A stretch of DNA of 64,000 nt from contig VGSF01000009.1 of NCBI GenBank assembly GCA_016875165.1, positions 16,068-80,067 of the forward strand. Direction: 5' to 3'. The stretch is from Deltaproteobacteria bacterium (lineage in GTDB: Bacteria > Desulfobacterota > SM23-61). Shown in pieces: positions 49,986 through 58,994 of the stretch. Numbering within the stretch: the stretch's first letter is position 1; every line of letters starts with the position of its first letter. The notes beneath the pieces were generated by a model that saw only the letters and a list, made by a program, of their open reading frames with translations, was not told the origin of the DNA and ran no database searches. The translations under genes were made by a program, and so were the position numbers.

Positions 49986-50843
49986 TTACTCTTTCTCTTC
50001 CTGAAGTTCCTTTAGCTGCGGGTAATGCTCCAGCATGATTTCCGGGATCTTCACCCCCTTTTCCTTCAGCTTGACTTTGATCTCCAGAGCGTTACAGATG
50101 GCTTTGCCACGGTAGTGGTTGTTGGTGATAACGTACATTTCTTCGGCATCTTTAGCTATCTGGCGTATTCTTTCGGTCAGTTCGAAAAGTTCAAATTCAT
50201 TGTACAGGTAGTCGTAACGAGCATCCCGTCCCGCTCCTTCCCGGAACCACTCCTTAACATTCCTTCCGTGCAGACGCAAATAGCCGATTCTGCCGGTCAC
50301 TTTTTTGGTCGGGCCGATGGAGTAAGAGACCTGGGGTTGATCTACATTGCAGAACCCCACCTGGATTTCCCGCAGGAATTGGTAAGCTGAACCTCGATCC
50401 CAGGAGGCATGGCGGACTTCCAGCACCAGAGGGTATTCCCTGAACTTTTCCGAAAGCTTTTTCAAATATCCCTGGTTTTCTTCGGTGTTGTGGAAAGAGT
50501 AAGGGAACTGCAGAAGCAAAGCCCCCAGGCGTTGATTTTCTACCAGAGATTCCAGGCTGCTTTTGAATGTCTTTTCATCCGCCAAGGTTAAGGACTGGCG
50601 CTCATGGGTAAAGTTGCGGAAAAGCTTGGCCGTGAATTTGAAGCGAGGGTTGGAGTGAACGCGCTTGACCCAGCTATTAGTCATCTGGGGAGTGGGAGGG
50701 CGGTAAAAGGTGTTGTTTAGCTCGATGACATCGAAGAATTCGGCCAGATAGGCGAGGGGATCGAACTTAGATCCCTTTTTAGGGGGATAAACGATTCCTT
50801 CCCAATCTTCATATGACCAGCCGGCCGGTCCGACACGAATCAT
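49986..50843 (-). CDS. DUF72 (YecE-like) protein
   Basis: IRVGPAGWSYEDWEGIVYPP...LAEFFDVIELNNTFYRPP; YLRLHGRN. Confidence 0.88.
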   Translation of the reverse strand: MIRVGPAGWSYEDWEGIVYPPKKGSKFDPLAYLAEFFDVIELNNTFYRPPTPQMTNSWVKRVHSNPRFKFTAKLFRNFTHERQSLTLADEKTFKSSLESLVENQRLGALLLQFPYSFHNTEENQGYLKKLSEKFREYPLVLEVRHASWDRGSAYQFLREIQVGFCNVDQPQVSYSIGPTKKVTGRIGYLRLHGRNVKEWFREGAGRDARYDYLYNEFELFELTERIRQIAKDAEEMYVITNNHYRGKAICNALEIKVKLKEKGVKIPEIMLEHYPQLKELQEEKE

Positions 50844-50916
50844 ATTATCCTGCCACAGAGGTCACAGAGCACACGGAGATAGGCGCTAAGCGCTTATAAC
50901 GGAGATCTTAAAAAAG

Positions 50917-51321
50917 TTAGGGTTTGAAAGCCCTTAGTTTCAGCTCCTTAATGGGTCTGTAGTGCCTAACATTAGTCGTGCAGAGGGCGAGTCCAATTTC
51001 GGTAGCGGTGGCTGCGATTATAGCGTCGCCGGCCCGGAGCCCATGAGAGAGAGAATATTCCTCAATATATATGGCCGCCCTGTGGCCAATATTTTCACTC
51101 AAGGGAAGAATCTGAAAACTGAATTCATGCAAGAAGTCCAGGGTGTATTCGTGTTGTCGTTTTTCTCTCGCCCCCTGGAGCAGCTCCATGTAGGTCAGCA
51201 CGGAAATACACCGCTCTGCTTCCTTTTCGACCAACGCTGCCGCCCGAGGGTTACCTCTTTGGATCCAAATGAGGACGTCGGTATCAAAGAGCACGGTATC
51301 GATCTCCTCTGAGATCAGCAA
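50917..51321 (-). CDS. PIN-domain ribonuclease toxin (VapC-like)
   Basis: VLFDTDVLIWIQRGNPRA...SLSHGLRAGDAIIAATATEIGLALCTTNVRHYRPI. Confidence 0.88.
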   Translation of the reverse strand: MLISEEIDTVLFDTDVLIWIQRGNPRAAALVEKEAERCISVLTYMELLQGAREKRQHEYTLDFLHEFSFQILPLSENIGHRAAIYIEEYSLSHGLRAGDAIIAATATEIGLALCTTNVRHYRPIKELKLRAFKP

Positions 51322-51520
51322 TCACCTCCTGTACCTTCCTCTTTGATGGGACCATGTTGAAGAAGGGGTGATCGGATATCCGTCTGGAGCTCCCAGAGAT
51401 TTTAGGTTTAATAACCCCTTTCACTTTGCCGTGATACAGGATGGTCACCTCCTCATTACGATCGATGGCCTTAAGAATCTCGTTCATCCGATAACGCAGG
51501 TCTACAATCGATGCTTTCAT
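51284..51520 (-). CDS. Antitoxin (Phd/YefM-like), partner of the PIN toxin
   Basis: MKASIVDLRYRMNEILKAIDRNEEVTILYHGKVKGVIKP; overlaps toxin start. Confidence 0.78.
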   Translation of the reverse strand: MKASIVDLRYRMNEILKAIDRNEEVTILYHGKVKGVIKPKISGSSRRISDHPFFNMVPSKRKVQEVIADLRGDRYRAL

Positions 51521-51589
51521 AATCCACCTCTAATATGTATATTTGCATTATGCAGATTTTAAAAGGGTCTGTCAAGAGAATTGAAGAAA

Positions 51590-51790
51590 TTTTCCTAACT
51601 TCTTCGGTGGTGAGGAACTCGATGGGGTTGGACACAGAGACGCGCGGCAGGTCGGGGTGGCGATGGAGGACGGCGTCAAAAATCAGGGATGCAAGCATCG
51701 TGCTGTCCTTGCCGCCGCTGAACCCCACCAGCCATGGGCGGTTGTCCCCCAAGTAAAGACGGCAAAGGAGGCCTCGAATAGAGGCTGTTA
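51590..51790 (-). pseudogene. Fragment of a DndC-like PAPS reductase/sulfurtransferase
   Basis: Minus strand VTASIRGLLCRLYLGDNRPWLVGFSGGKDSTMLASLIFDAVLHRHPDLPRVSVSNPIEFLTTEEVRK; PP-loop SGGKDST then truncation. Confidence 0.65.
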
Positions 51791-51807
51791 CGATAAAGAA
51801 CGAAAAT

Positions 51808-51973
51808 TGATGGATTCGTAAAAAGTCCTGTCCCTGTCATTGCGAGGAGTTCCGCATTGACGGGAAGACGAAGCAATCCCGTACTTTCAAGGACTTATAA
51901 AAACGAGATTGCTTCGTCACGCCCAAGGCGTGACTCGCAATGACCATTTCGCGACTTTTTACGAGATCATCAA
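51808..51973. repeat. Palindromic element, subtype B
   Basis: TGATGGATTCGTAAAAAGTCCTG..CATTGCGAGGAGTTCCGCATTGACGG..GACTTTTTACGAGATCATCA directly beside the DndC-like fragment. Confidence 0.8.
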
Positions 51974-52281
51974 AATTAAGTCCTAAAAAATAATTTCAGG
52001 GAAAAGAACCGTCAATTTCCAATGTGTTATGGTTTTTGCCCATAAATTTTTGGATTTAGATTAGAGTAATTTATCGTGCTCATCAAAAATCTGGATCATT
52101 TTATGGAAATTAAAAGGAAATTTGTTTTTATCGTAACAGTCTCTATTAAGCACATTTTAATTTTATCTGTGGTTATCTGTTTCCTGAAATTTCTTTTTTA
52201 AGATCTTTCTTTATATCTCTGCGATCTCTGCGGTGAATAATTTTTGGTTGCGGCTCTACCGCGCTCTGCGCTAAATAAGCC

Positions 52282-53304
52282 CTAAAAAGAAAATTTATAG
52301 GTGGCCATGAATCCTCCGGAAGGCAGGGGGGCAACGAGCAGTTTATTTTCTTCGGCCCTTAACCAATCAGGGGCCCAAGATTGCGTCTTAAGATATCGAT
52401 ATCCCTGGTATAGAGCAATCGCAGTCATGGAAATCGCATATACGTCAGCCGTTGTTTTATTGGAGTAATGCTCGATACCCGTGATATCTCCCTGATACCG
52501 ATTTCCGTTTTTTTGGTTGGAAATGTGGAAAATCCAGTAGTCCAGAGAATATAAAATGGGATTTATGATATTCCAAGCCATCAAGCCACGCACGTAAGCG
52601 TCATTTTTGTCTACTTTTTTCGTTTGCAGAATGACCTCTGAGGCAGCAGCCTGGGATATCAAACCGGACGAATATAGGGCCACCCCTTTGGCATCACTTC
52701 CGGCATTTTCAGTAAATCCGATGGGCTGATTATAGGTTCCCACCTTCCAGCTCATGTGAATATCCGTCACTCCGGCAACAAGGGCGTGAGCCCCTTCATG
52801 AATTAACATGGATGTAACCAAACCGGCGGAAAACTTAAGGACGGAAACATAAGTCAGAGATTGTTCTTCGCCCCTGGCCAAGGTCGGCTTCCCGAAAAAG
52901 GCCAGGAACAAGGAGACACCCAATAGATACGCCGTTTTCTTCACAATTGTTGTAGTTGCAAAATGCCTAAGACCTGTCTTGAGCAAAGATATCTCAATCA
53001 CGCAAGTTCTTTTCCGTTTGTTCAAAGCTTCACCCCCGGTTGATATAAGAGTCATATAAAAGAGCAAAGAACAAGCCATATCTCTGAAATTTTTAAGTAA
53101 TGAATTATAATGATCTTTTAAAAAGTCGTTTCCAATTCCCGCCGAAAAAGTGGAAGAGAAATTCACTTTTTTCCTCATTCTTTTCACCCGGTGCAAAATC
53201 CTTCCTTTTTGATCCGGAAGACCTTTCAGATTAGTGGAAGGTGTCATGGGGGTCGGCGAGTCCGGTTCGGAGTCCAGGCTAAAATCTCCGAAGATTTGGG
53301 TCAC
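52282..53304 (-). CDS. Uncharacterised membrane protein with HEGAH (HExxH) motif
   Basis: KFSAGLVTSMLIHEGAHALVAGVTDIHMSW; several hydrophobic segments; true start may be internal (e.g. MACSLLF.. or later). Confidence 0.5.
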   Translation of the reverse strand: MTQIFGDFSLDSEPDSPTPMTPSTNLKGLPDQKGRILHRVKRMRKKVNFSSTFSAGIGNDFLKDHYNSLLKNFRDMACSLLFYMTLISTGGEALNKRKRTCVIEISLLKTGLRHFATTTIVKKTAYLLGVSLFLAFFGKPTLARGEEQSLTYVSVLKFSAGLVTSMLIHEGAHALVAGVTDIHMSWKVGTYNQPIGFTENAGSDAKGVALYSSGLISQAAASEVILQTKKVDKNDAYVRGLMAWNIINPILYSLDYWIFHISNQKNGNRYQGDITGIEHYSNKTTADVYAISMTAIALYQGYRYLKTQSWAPDWLRAEENKLLVAPLPSGGFMATYKFSF

Positions 53305-53477
53305 AAGCCTGCCGCCGTCATTCTTCCGCGCTAAGTTCTTTAGTGCATGGCGTACAGGGCGAAGCGCCCCCGGGCCCTAACTAAAAACTGGGGAGGGTGG
53401 CCAGATTACTCTACAGTTGACAAGCCAAGATTCATGGGAGAATATAAAGCAAAAAGGGATTCTGGCGAGGGGGAAAT

Positions 53478-55073
53478 TTGCTAAAAAAGCATGATAAATT
53501 TGCCATGGCCGAGGCGGTTCGGGCCGCCTACCAGGCCGGAGAAAATGATGATGAAACTCTGGAACCGAGGGTTCTGGTGGGCCGGGACGGCCAACCCATC
53601 GGCCGGTTCCGGGACGGGGATTATGTCATCTTCTACAACCTCCGGGGAGAGCGGGAAGTGGAACTTTGCCAGAGCCTCTTGGATAAGGACTTCACCCATT
53701 TTCTGGTGGAACGAAATCTGCGACTGAATATGGTAACCATGATTCCTTACCATAAGAGTCTTAATGTAAAGATCGCTTTCTCCCCCGAAGAAGAAATTCA
53801 CGATACTTTGAGCGAAACCCTGAGCCGGCACGGATTGCGCCAGGTCAAAATTTGCGAATCGGAAAAAGCCATCCACGTAAGCTATTTTCTCAACGGCAAA
53901 ATCCGCGAGCCCTTCCCCGGCGAAGCAAGAATCGTTGTGCCCACCCCCAGGGATGTTCCTTATCTGGACCAGAAGCCCGAATTGAATGCGGCCGGGGTGG
54001 CCGAGGCAGTCATCCAGAAATTGGAAGATCGGGAAGTCGATTTTTTATTCGCCAATTTTGCCAATATTGACGTGGTCGGACATTTCGAGAATGAAGGCGC
54101 CATTAAAAAGGCCGTGGAAGCCGTGGATACCAACCTGGAGCGCTGCCTTGAGGCTGCCCGCAAAGCCGGAGTGATCGCCATTATTACCGCCGACCATGGA
54201 ACAGTGGAAAAGTGGCATTATCCAGACGGAACAATCGATACTGGCCATACCAACAGTCCTGTTCCCTTCATCCTTGTCGATCCGGATGAGGATGAACGCT
54301 TTTCCTGGAAGATCAGAGAGGATGGAGAGCTATCAGATTTGGCGCCGACTATCCTGCAAATCCTTGGTTTGCCCCAACCTGCGGCCATGACCGGACGGAG
54401 CCTTCTGAGACACCGGCCGCTGAGAAAGAAAAACAGAGTTCTCGTCCTCCTTCTTGATGGCTGGGGATTTCGCCCGGATAAGCAGGGGAATTTGATCGCC
54501 AGCGCCTATACCCCTGTGATGAATGATCTGCAGGCGAGATATCCTTTTACCACGCTAAAGGCTTCCGGAGAAGCGGTGGGCCTTCCGGAAGGAACCGTGG
54601 GCAATTCAGAAGCCGGACACCTGCACATCGGCGCCGGGCGGAAAATCTATTCCGACCGCCTGCGCGTTGACCAGGCCATCCAGGATGGATTTTTCTTTGG
54701 AAATGAAGCCTTCCTTTGGGCCATGAGGGGGGCCAAAGCAGAGGGGAAGAACCTCCATCTCTTAGGGATAGTTTCTTTTTTCAGCTCCCATGGATCTGTA
54801 ACCCACCTGCAGGCCTTATTAAAATTGGCCAAACAGGAAGGGGTGGAAAGACTCTTTCTGCATGCCATGCTGGGGCGGCGGGGTGAACGCAAAGAGAGCG
54901 GAGCTAACTACATCGATCTGGTCGAAAAGGAAATGGAAAAGCTCGGCGTGGGCCGGGTGGCCTCGGTCATCGGCCGCTACTGGTCCTTAGACCGGGAAGA
55001 AAACTGGGACCGCATTGAGAAGACCTACCGCATGCTCATCTACGGCGAAGGGAATTGCGTTTGGGAAAGATAG
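53478..55073 (+). CDS. Circularly permuted 2,3-bisphosphoglycerate-independent phosphoglycerate mutase-like protein
   Basis: First ~310 aa match the iPGM C-terminal portion (AAYQAGENDDETLEPRVL..GDYVIFYNLRGER..GLRQVKICESEKAIHVSYFLNG..VVGHFENEGA..TADHG..HTNSPVPF..LSDLAPTILQILGLPQPAAMTGRSLL); the rest match its N-terminal portion (VLLLDGWGFRPDKQGNLIASA..ASGEAVGLPEGTVGNSEAGHLHIGAGR..GRYWSLDREENWDRIEKTYRMLIYGEG). Confidence 0.88.
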   Translation: MLKKHDKFAMAEAVRAAYQAGENDDETLEPRVLVGRDGQPIGRFRDGDYVIFYNLRGEREVELCQSLLDKDFTHFLVERNLRLNMVTMIPYHKSLNVKIAFSPEEEIHDTLSETLSRHGLRQVKICESEKAIHVSYFLNGKIREPFPGEARIVVPTPRDVPYLDQKPELNAAGVAEAVIQKLEDREVDFLFANFANIDVVGHFENEGAIKKAVEAVDTNLERCLEAARKAGVIAIITADHGTVEKWHYPDGTIDTGHTNSPVPFILVDPDEDERFSWKIREDGELSDLAPTILQILGLPQPAAMTGRSLLRHRPLRKKNRVLVLLLDGWGFRPDKQGNLIASAYTPVMNDLQARYPFTTLKASGEAVGLPEGTVGNSEAGHLHIGAGRKIYSDRLRVDQAIQDGFFFGNEAFLWAMRGAKAEGKNLHLLGIVSFFSSHGSVTHLQALLKLAKQEGVERLFLHAMLGRRGERKESGANYIDLVEKEMEKLGVGRVASVIGRYWSLDREENWDRIEKTYRMLIYGEGNCVWER

Positions 55074-55159
55074 GGGCCTGGCGGCGCGAAAAATAATTGA
55101 CAAAACGAAGATCGGCTGGTAAAAAATCAATTCAGGCTTTTCAAAGAAAGGAGACGGCA

Positions 55160-55597
55160 ATGCCCAAAATTCTGATGATACAGGGAAGCAACATGAATCT
55201 GTTAGGGATTCGCCAGCCGGAGATCTACGGGACGACCACAGCCGCCGAGCTGGATAAGATGATGAACGGTTACGCGAAAGCCAAAGGATTTGATCTGGAT
55301 ATCTTCTACACAAACTCCGAGGGAGAGTGCATTGATCGCATCATCAAAGCCTACCATGACAAAGTGGACGTTTTGGTGATGAACCCGGGAGGGTTCACTT
55401 ACGCCGCCTATTCCATCCGGGACACGATCAAAGGGGTTAAGATGCCTTACGTGGAAGTTCACCTTTCCAATCATTATGAACGGGGAATCCATTCGGTAAT
55501 TGCCCCGGCAGCCCAAGGCGTCATCATGGGCCTGGGAATCCAGGTTTATTTCATGGGCCTGGATGCCGCCTTGTATTTAGCTGCCAAGAAAAAATAG
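55160..55597 (+). CDS. Type II 3-dehydroquinate dehydratase-like protein (divergent)
   Basis: ILMIQGSNMNLLGIRQPEIYG; YTNSEGECIDRIIKA; MNPGGFTYAAYSIRD; VEVHLSNHYERGIHSVIAPAAQG. Confidence 0.82.
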   Translation: MPKILMIQGSNMNLLGIRQPEIYGTTTAAELDKMMNGYAKAKGFDLDIFYTNSEGECIDRIIKAYHDKVDVLVMNPGGFTYAAYSIRDTIKGVKMPYVEVHLSNHYERGIHSVIAPAAQGVIMGLGIQVYFMGLDAALYLAAKKK

Positions 55598-55697
55598 CTT
55601 TTTCGTCGCGCGATCCATTTCGTTCGGCAATAATCCAATTATCTCATACTAAAATTTCTCGAAAAACCACACCCAACAAAAGGAAAGGGGCATACAG

Positions 55698-56096
55698 ATG
55701 GGAACATATCATCGTTGGGAAGATTTTCCACAAAGAACGGTCAGTTATCTCGCCGGACGGCCGAATTCTGAGGGGATCCAGATCCGGATTTTGTCAGCTG
55801 AGCGGATAATGTTGACTCAGATTGTCGTCCGGGGAGGAGGAACCGTTCCCCGGCATCGACATGAAGCGGAGCAGATCATTCTGCTCCAGAAAGGGGAAGC
55901 CAGAGTGACCACAGGCCGAGAGTCGCCTCGAGTCCTGAGAGCGGGAGATATCTGGATTGTTCCTTCGAATACCATGCATGGGGTTGAATACCTCGGGGAT
56001 GTAGATGCCTTGGAGATCGTCAGTCCTCCCCGAATGGATAACTTTATCGGCTACACCATCAAACATACCTTCTTTGAAAAGGAAGAAGAAAAATAA
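55698..56096 (+). CDS. Small cupin-domain protein
   Basis: RGGGTVPRHRHEAEQIILLQKGEARVTTGRESPRVLRAGDIWIVPSNTMHGVEYLGD. Confidence 0.85.
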   Translation: MGTYHRWEDFPQRTVSYLAGRPNSEGIQIRILSAERIMLTQIVVRGGGTVPRHRHEAEQIILLQKGEARVTTGRESPRVLRAGDIWIVPSNTMHGVEYLGDVDALEIVSPPRMDNFIGYTIKHTFFEKEEEK

Positions 56097-56438
56097 GGAA
56101 CTCTTCCGTGAGTGGACCGGCAGCGTTCCAGCTAGTAGAGCGATTCCAAAATACAATTATAAACCATAAACGGTAGCCGCAGTCCCGCCAACGGCGGGAT
56201 TAGCCTGCGAAAATGGCGCAACCTGAAGGTTGCGGCTACAAACAGGGTTTTCGTTTCCTCCCCAGCGATGATCAAACTTCGTTCTTTACCCACCGAAGGT
56301 TCCGAGAGGATTTTTTAAAGCTTTTCAGGAATAGAAATGCGAAAATTTTTGGGATGACTGAGAAATCGACTCATGGTTGAATCGAACCCAGGTTACTTCC
56401 TGGCCAAAGGCTCCTATCGGCCCGGTACAGTCATGGAT

Positions 56439-57065
56439 TTAGAATGAGCTCCCCTTTTTCCACCTTGGGTTGTTGGCTAAGAAGGTCTCCCCATTTCGTT
56501 CAACAAGAATCTTGGCAAACCCGGTCTTTTCAATATCGCCATAATTATGACCGGCATCACCTGGATACACAGCAAAAAAGATAAAAGGTGTATTGCCTGT
56601 GTTCACCATCCGGTGTCCCCAGAAAGGGGGGATATAGGCCAAAACTCCCGGGCGGATATCGAGCGAGGCGAAAATTCCATCCCCAGTTTGCATCAAAAGG
56701 CAGCCTCTCCCTTCTAAGCCCAAATAAACCTCGGAAGTGTGGGCAAGTTTATGATAGTGCCCTTTGGTCATATAATACTCTTGGCCTACTTTCCCCGGGT
56801 TTATCGAGGTCATCGCAATCTGAAGGTGCCCAGGTTCTTCCGGCAGGACTTTTTCGCTAAAAGAATAAATGAGCGGATCTCCGCTTTCTAAAATCCTACG
56901 TTCTGATTCCGTATCAAGAAACATCCCTTTCATATTGCTGAGCTTCCGAATATTAGTTCGATCGTTTGGCTTTAGGTCACCCGACTTAAAATCAATGTTC
57001 ATCAAGAAAGGGTTCATCAGCATTCTTTTTCCTCCGGCAATTGATTTCTTCTCTTTTTTGGACAA
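56439..57065 (-). CDS. Cupin-type glucose-6-phosphate isomerase family protein
   Basis: YYMTKGHYHKLAHTSEVYLGLEGRGCLLMQ...YIPPFWGHRMVNTGNTPFIFFAVYPGDAGHNYGDIEKTGF. Confidence 0.87.
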   Translation of the reverse strand: MSKKEKKSIAGGKRMLMNPFLMNIDFKSGDLKPNDRTNIRKLSNMKGMFLDTESERRILESGDPLIYSFSEKVLPEEPGHLQIAMTSINPGKVGQEYYMTKGHYHKLAHTSEVYLGLEGRGCLLMQTGDGIFASLDIRPGVLAYIPPFWGHRMVNTGNTPFIFFAVYPGDAGHNYGDIEKTGFAKILVERNGETFLANNPRWKKGSSF

Positions 57066-57809
57066 AAGGATTCCTTGCTCACTTCTTGGGCAAAGACTCC
57101 CTCTGGTCTATAATTTCTTTCTTATATTATCTTAGAGTTTAGCTGAACGGATAATTTCAAGGCTTAAATAAGCCGGTTCTGAAAACAACTACCTTGCCGG
57201 CTCAGTCCTGCGAGCGCACTGGGCGCTCATTACAAATAACTGTATTTATTTGTAATTTACTCGGCACGACATCAGGTTTGAATTTTATTGCCCTAATTTA
57301 AAAAAAATGGCGAGAGCAATGAAAAAAAGCTTGACAATAAAAAATAAATCGATAAAATTTTTAAAAAAAGGAAAATTCCTTCATTTTAAAATTAGAAGGA
57401 AAAAATTTCCTAAACATAATTAATTAACTTTTAGGGGGTACATAAGTAATTAACCGGCGCCGTTTTACATTCGAGGTTCTTGAAAAACTCAAAAAACCAG
57501 ATTGCCGCGCTTCGCTCGCAATGACGATTTCCCTTAATTTATAGTCATTGTAAGGAGGGACGACGAATCAATCTCGCCTTATCTAACACTTTTGCAAGAG
57601 GCTCATTTTTATAATATTCGAATAAACCGGTGCTTCAAAAACCTAAGTATTCATAACATTCCTACATAGCCTTAACAACGTCATAAAAGTTCATGTTTTA
57701 AGAGCTTTCGTGAACTTATCGAAACTTTTGGCCAGATGCTTTGGGGTTTACTCCAGGGAGTATCGCCCTTTAAAGTTTTCTTGAACCTCATTTTGAATAA
57801 GGCTTTTTT

Positions 57810-58700
57810 ATGAAAAATATTTCACCCCGCCATTTTCAGCAATTCAAAAGGAATGCAGAACCTTCCACGTTAATTAAAATTCGGGGGGCCTACTCAACCT
57901 TTCAAAAAGCTGAGCAGCGCATCGCCAACGTTATTTCCAAAAATCCTGAAGAGATCATCAGTCTTTCGATCACCGAGCTTGCGGAAAAAAGCGAAACCAG
58001 TGAATCATCGATCGTACGATTTTGCAAGTCCATTGGCTATAAAGGGTATTACGAACTCAAGATCGCCTTGGCCAGAGAGTTGGTCGTCAGTCCGCAGCAA
58101 ATCTATGAAGAGATCGGCCCAAAAGATGCTATTGCTTCGGTTAAACACAAAGTATTTAATTCCACCATTTTAGCCCTCCAGGAAACGATAAAAATCCTTA
58201 ATGACCGAGAATTAGAGAAAGCCGTGGAGGCGATCTGTAAGGCCGACTTGCTTGTTTTCTATGGAATGGCCGCTTCAGCGGCGGTTGCTCTCGACTCCTC
58301 CCATAAATTTCTGCGCATTAATATCCGTTCCGTTTCCTACTCTGATTCCCATATGCAGGCGATTTCAGCGAGTTTACTAAGAAAGCAGGATGTAGCGTTG
58401 GGGATCTCCCATTCGGGAAGCAGCAAAGATGTGGTGGAAGCTCTCCGGATTGCCCGTCAAAGCGGAGCAACGACGATTTGTCTCACCCATCATACGAAGA
58501 GCCCCATCACCAAAGTCGCCGATATCAAGCTTTTTACTGCCGCCCGGGAAACCGCCCTCCGGAGCGATGCCATGACCTCAAGGATTGCTCAACTCGCTAT
58601 TCTGGATGTACTTTACGTAAGTGTAGCCCTGAAGAGGTATGACGCTTCTCTCAAGAGTATTGAGCGGACCAAGGAGGCGTTAGTAGAAAAAAAATACTAA
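57810..58700 (+). CDS. RpiR-family transcriptional regulator (HTH + SIS)
   Basis: SITELAEKSETSESSIVRFCKSIGYKGYYELKIALA; SIS ALGISHSGSSKDVVEALRIARQSGATTICLT. Confidence 0.9.
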   Translation: MKNISPRHFQQFKRNAEPSTLIKIRGAYSTFQKAEQRIANVISKNPEEIISLSITELAEKSETSESSIVRFCKSIGYKGYYELKIALARELVVSPQQIYEEIGPKDAIASVKHKVFNSTILALQETIKILNDRELEKAVEAICKADLLVFYGMAASAAVALDSSHKFLRINIRSVSYSDSHMQAISASLLRKQDVALGISHSGSSKDVVEALRIARQSGATTICLTHHTKSPITKVADIKLFTAARETALRSDAMTSRIAQLAILDVLYVSVALKRYDASLKSIERTKEALVEKKY

Positions 58701-58783
58701 CAGAAGCCAGAAAAGGGGCGCGTGAATTGGGGAAATATGACAAAGAATCTCGAGAGCGGCAGAAAACAAAACCATCAATAATT

Positions 58784-58994
58784 TTTTGGGATATTCGATG
58801 CAGAACAACACCCCTATGAAGGGAGATGAGAAAGGAGGAAGAAGGATGAAGAATTCGGAGAAAAACAAGAAATTTTCTGGGACAGGGGGAAAGATGGTAT
58901 CCCGGCGGGGTTTCCTAAAGGGAGTAGGAGCTTTAGGGTTGGGCCTGGCCGCGGCATCGTCGCTCGGGAAAGTTGCTTCGGCTCAACCCAAGGC
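58784..58994. repeat. Direct repeat copy 1: 5' leader + TAT signal region of SBP gene
   Basis: Near-identical (about 4-5 mismatches by eye) to 60554-60764, then abrupt divergence. Confidence 0.88.

Noticed and set aside
53478-55073. Possibility that this alkaline-phosphatase-superfamily ORF is the PglZ component of a BREX system
   Set aside because: Motifs match phosphoglycerate mutase (iPGM) throughout (GNSEAGH, GLPEGTVG, TADHG); it is distant from the helicase/methylase genes and not PglZ-like.
53478-55073. Two adjacent genes or an assembly join creating an apparent permutation
   Set aside because: Single continuous 531-codon frame with an in-frame stop upstream (TAA at 53445) and a smooth linker; still listed as something to verify by reads.
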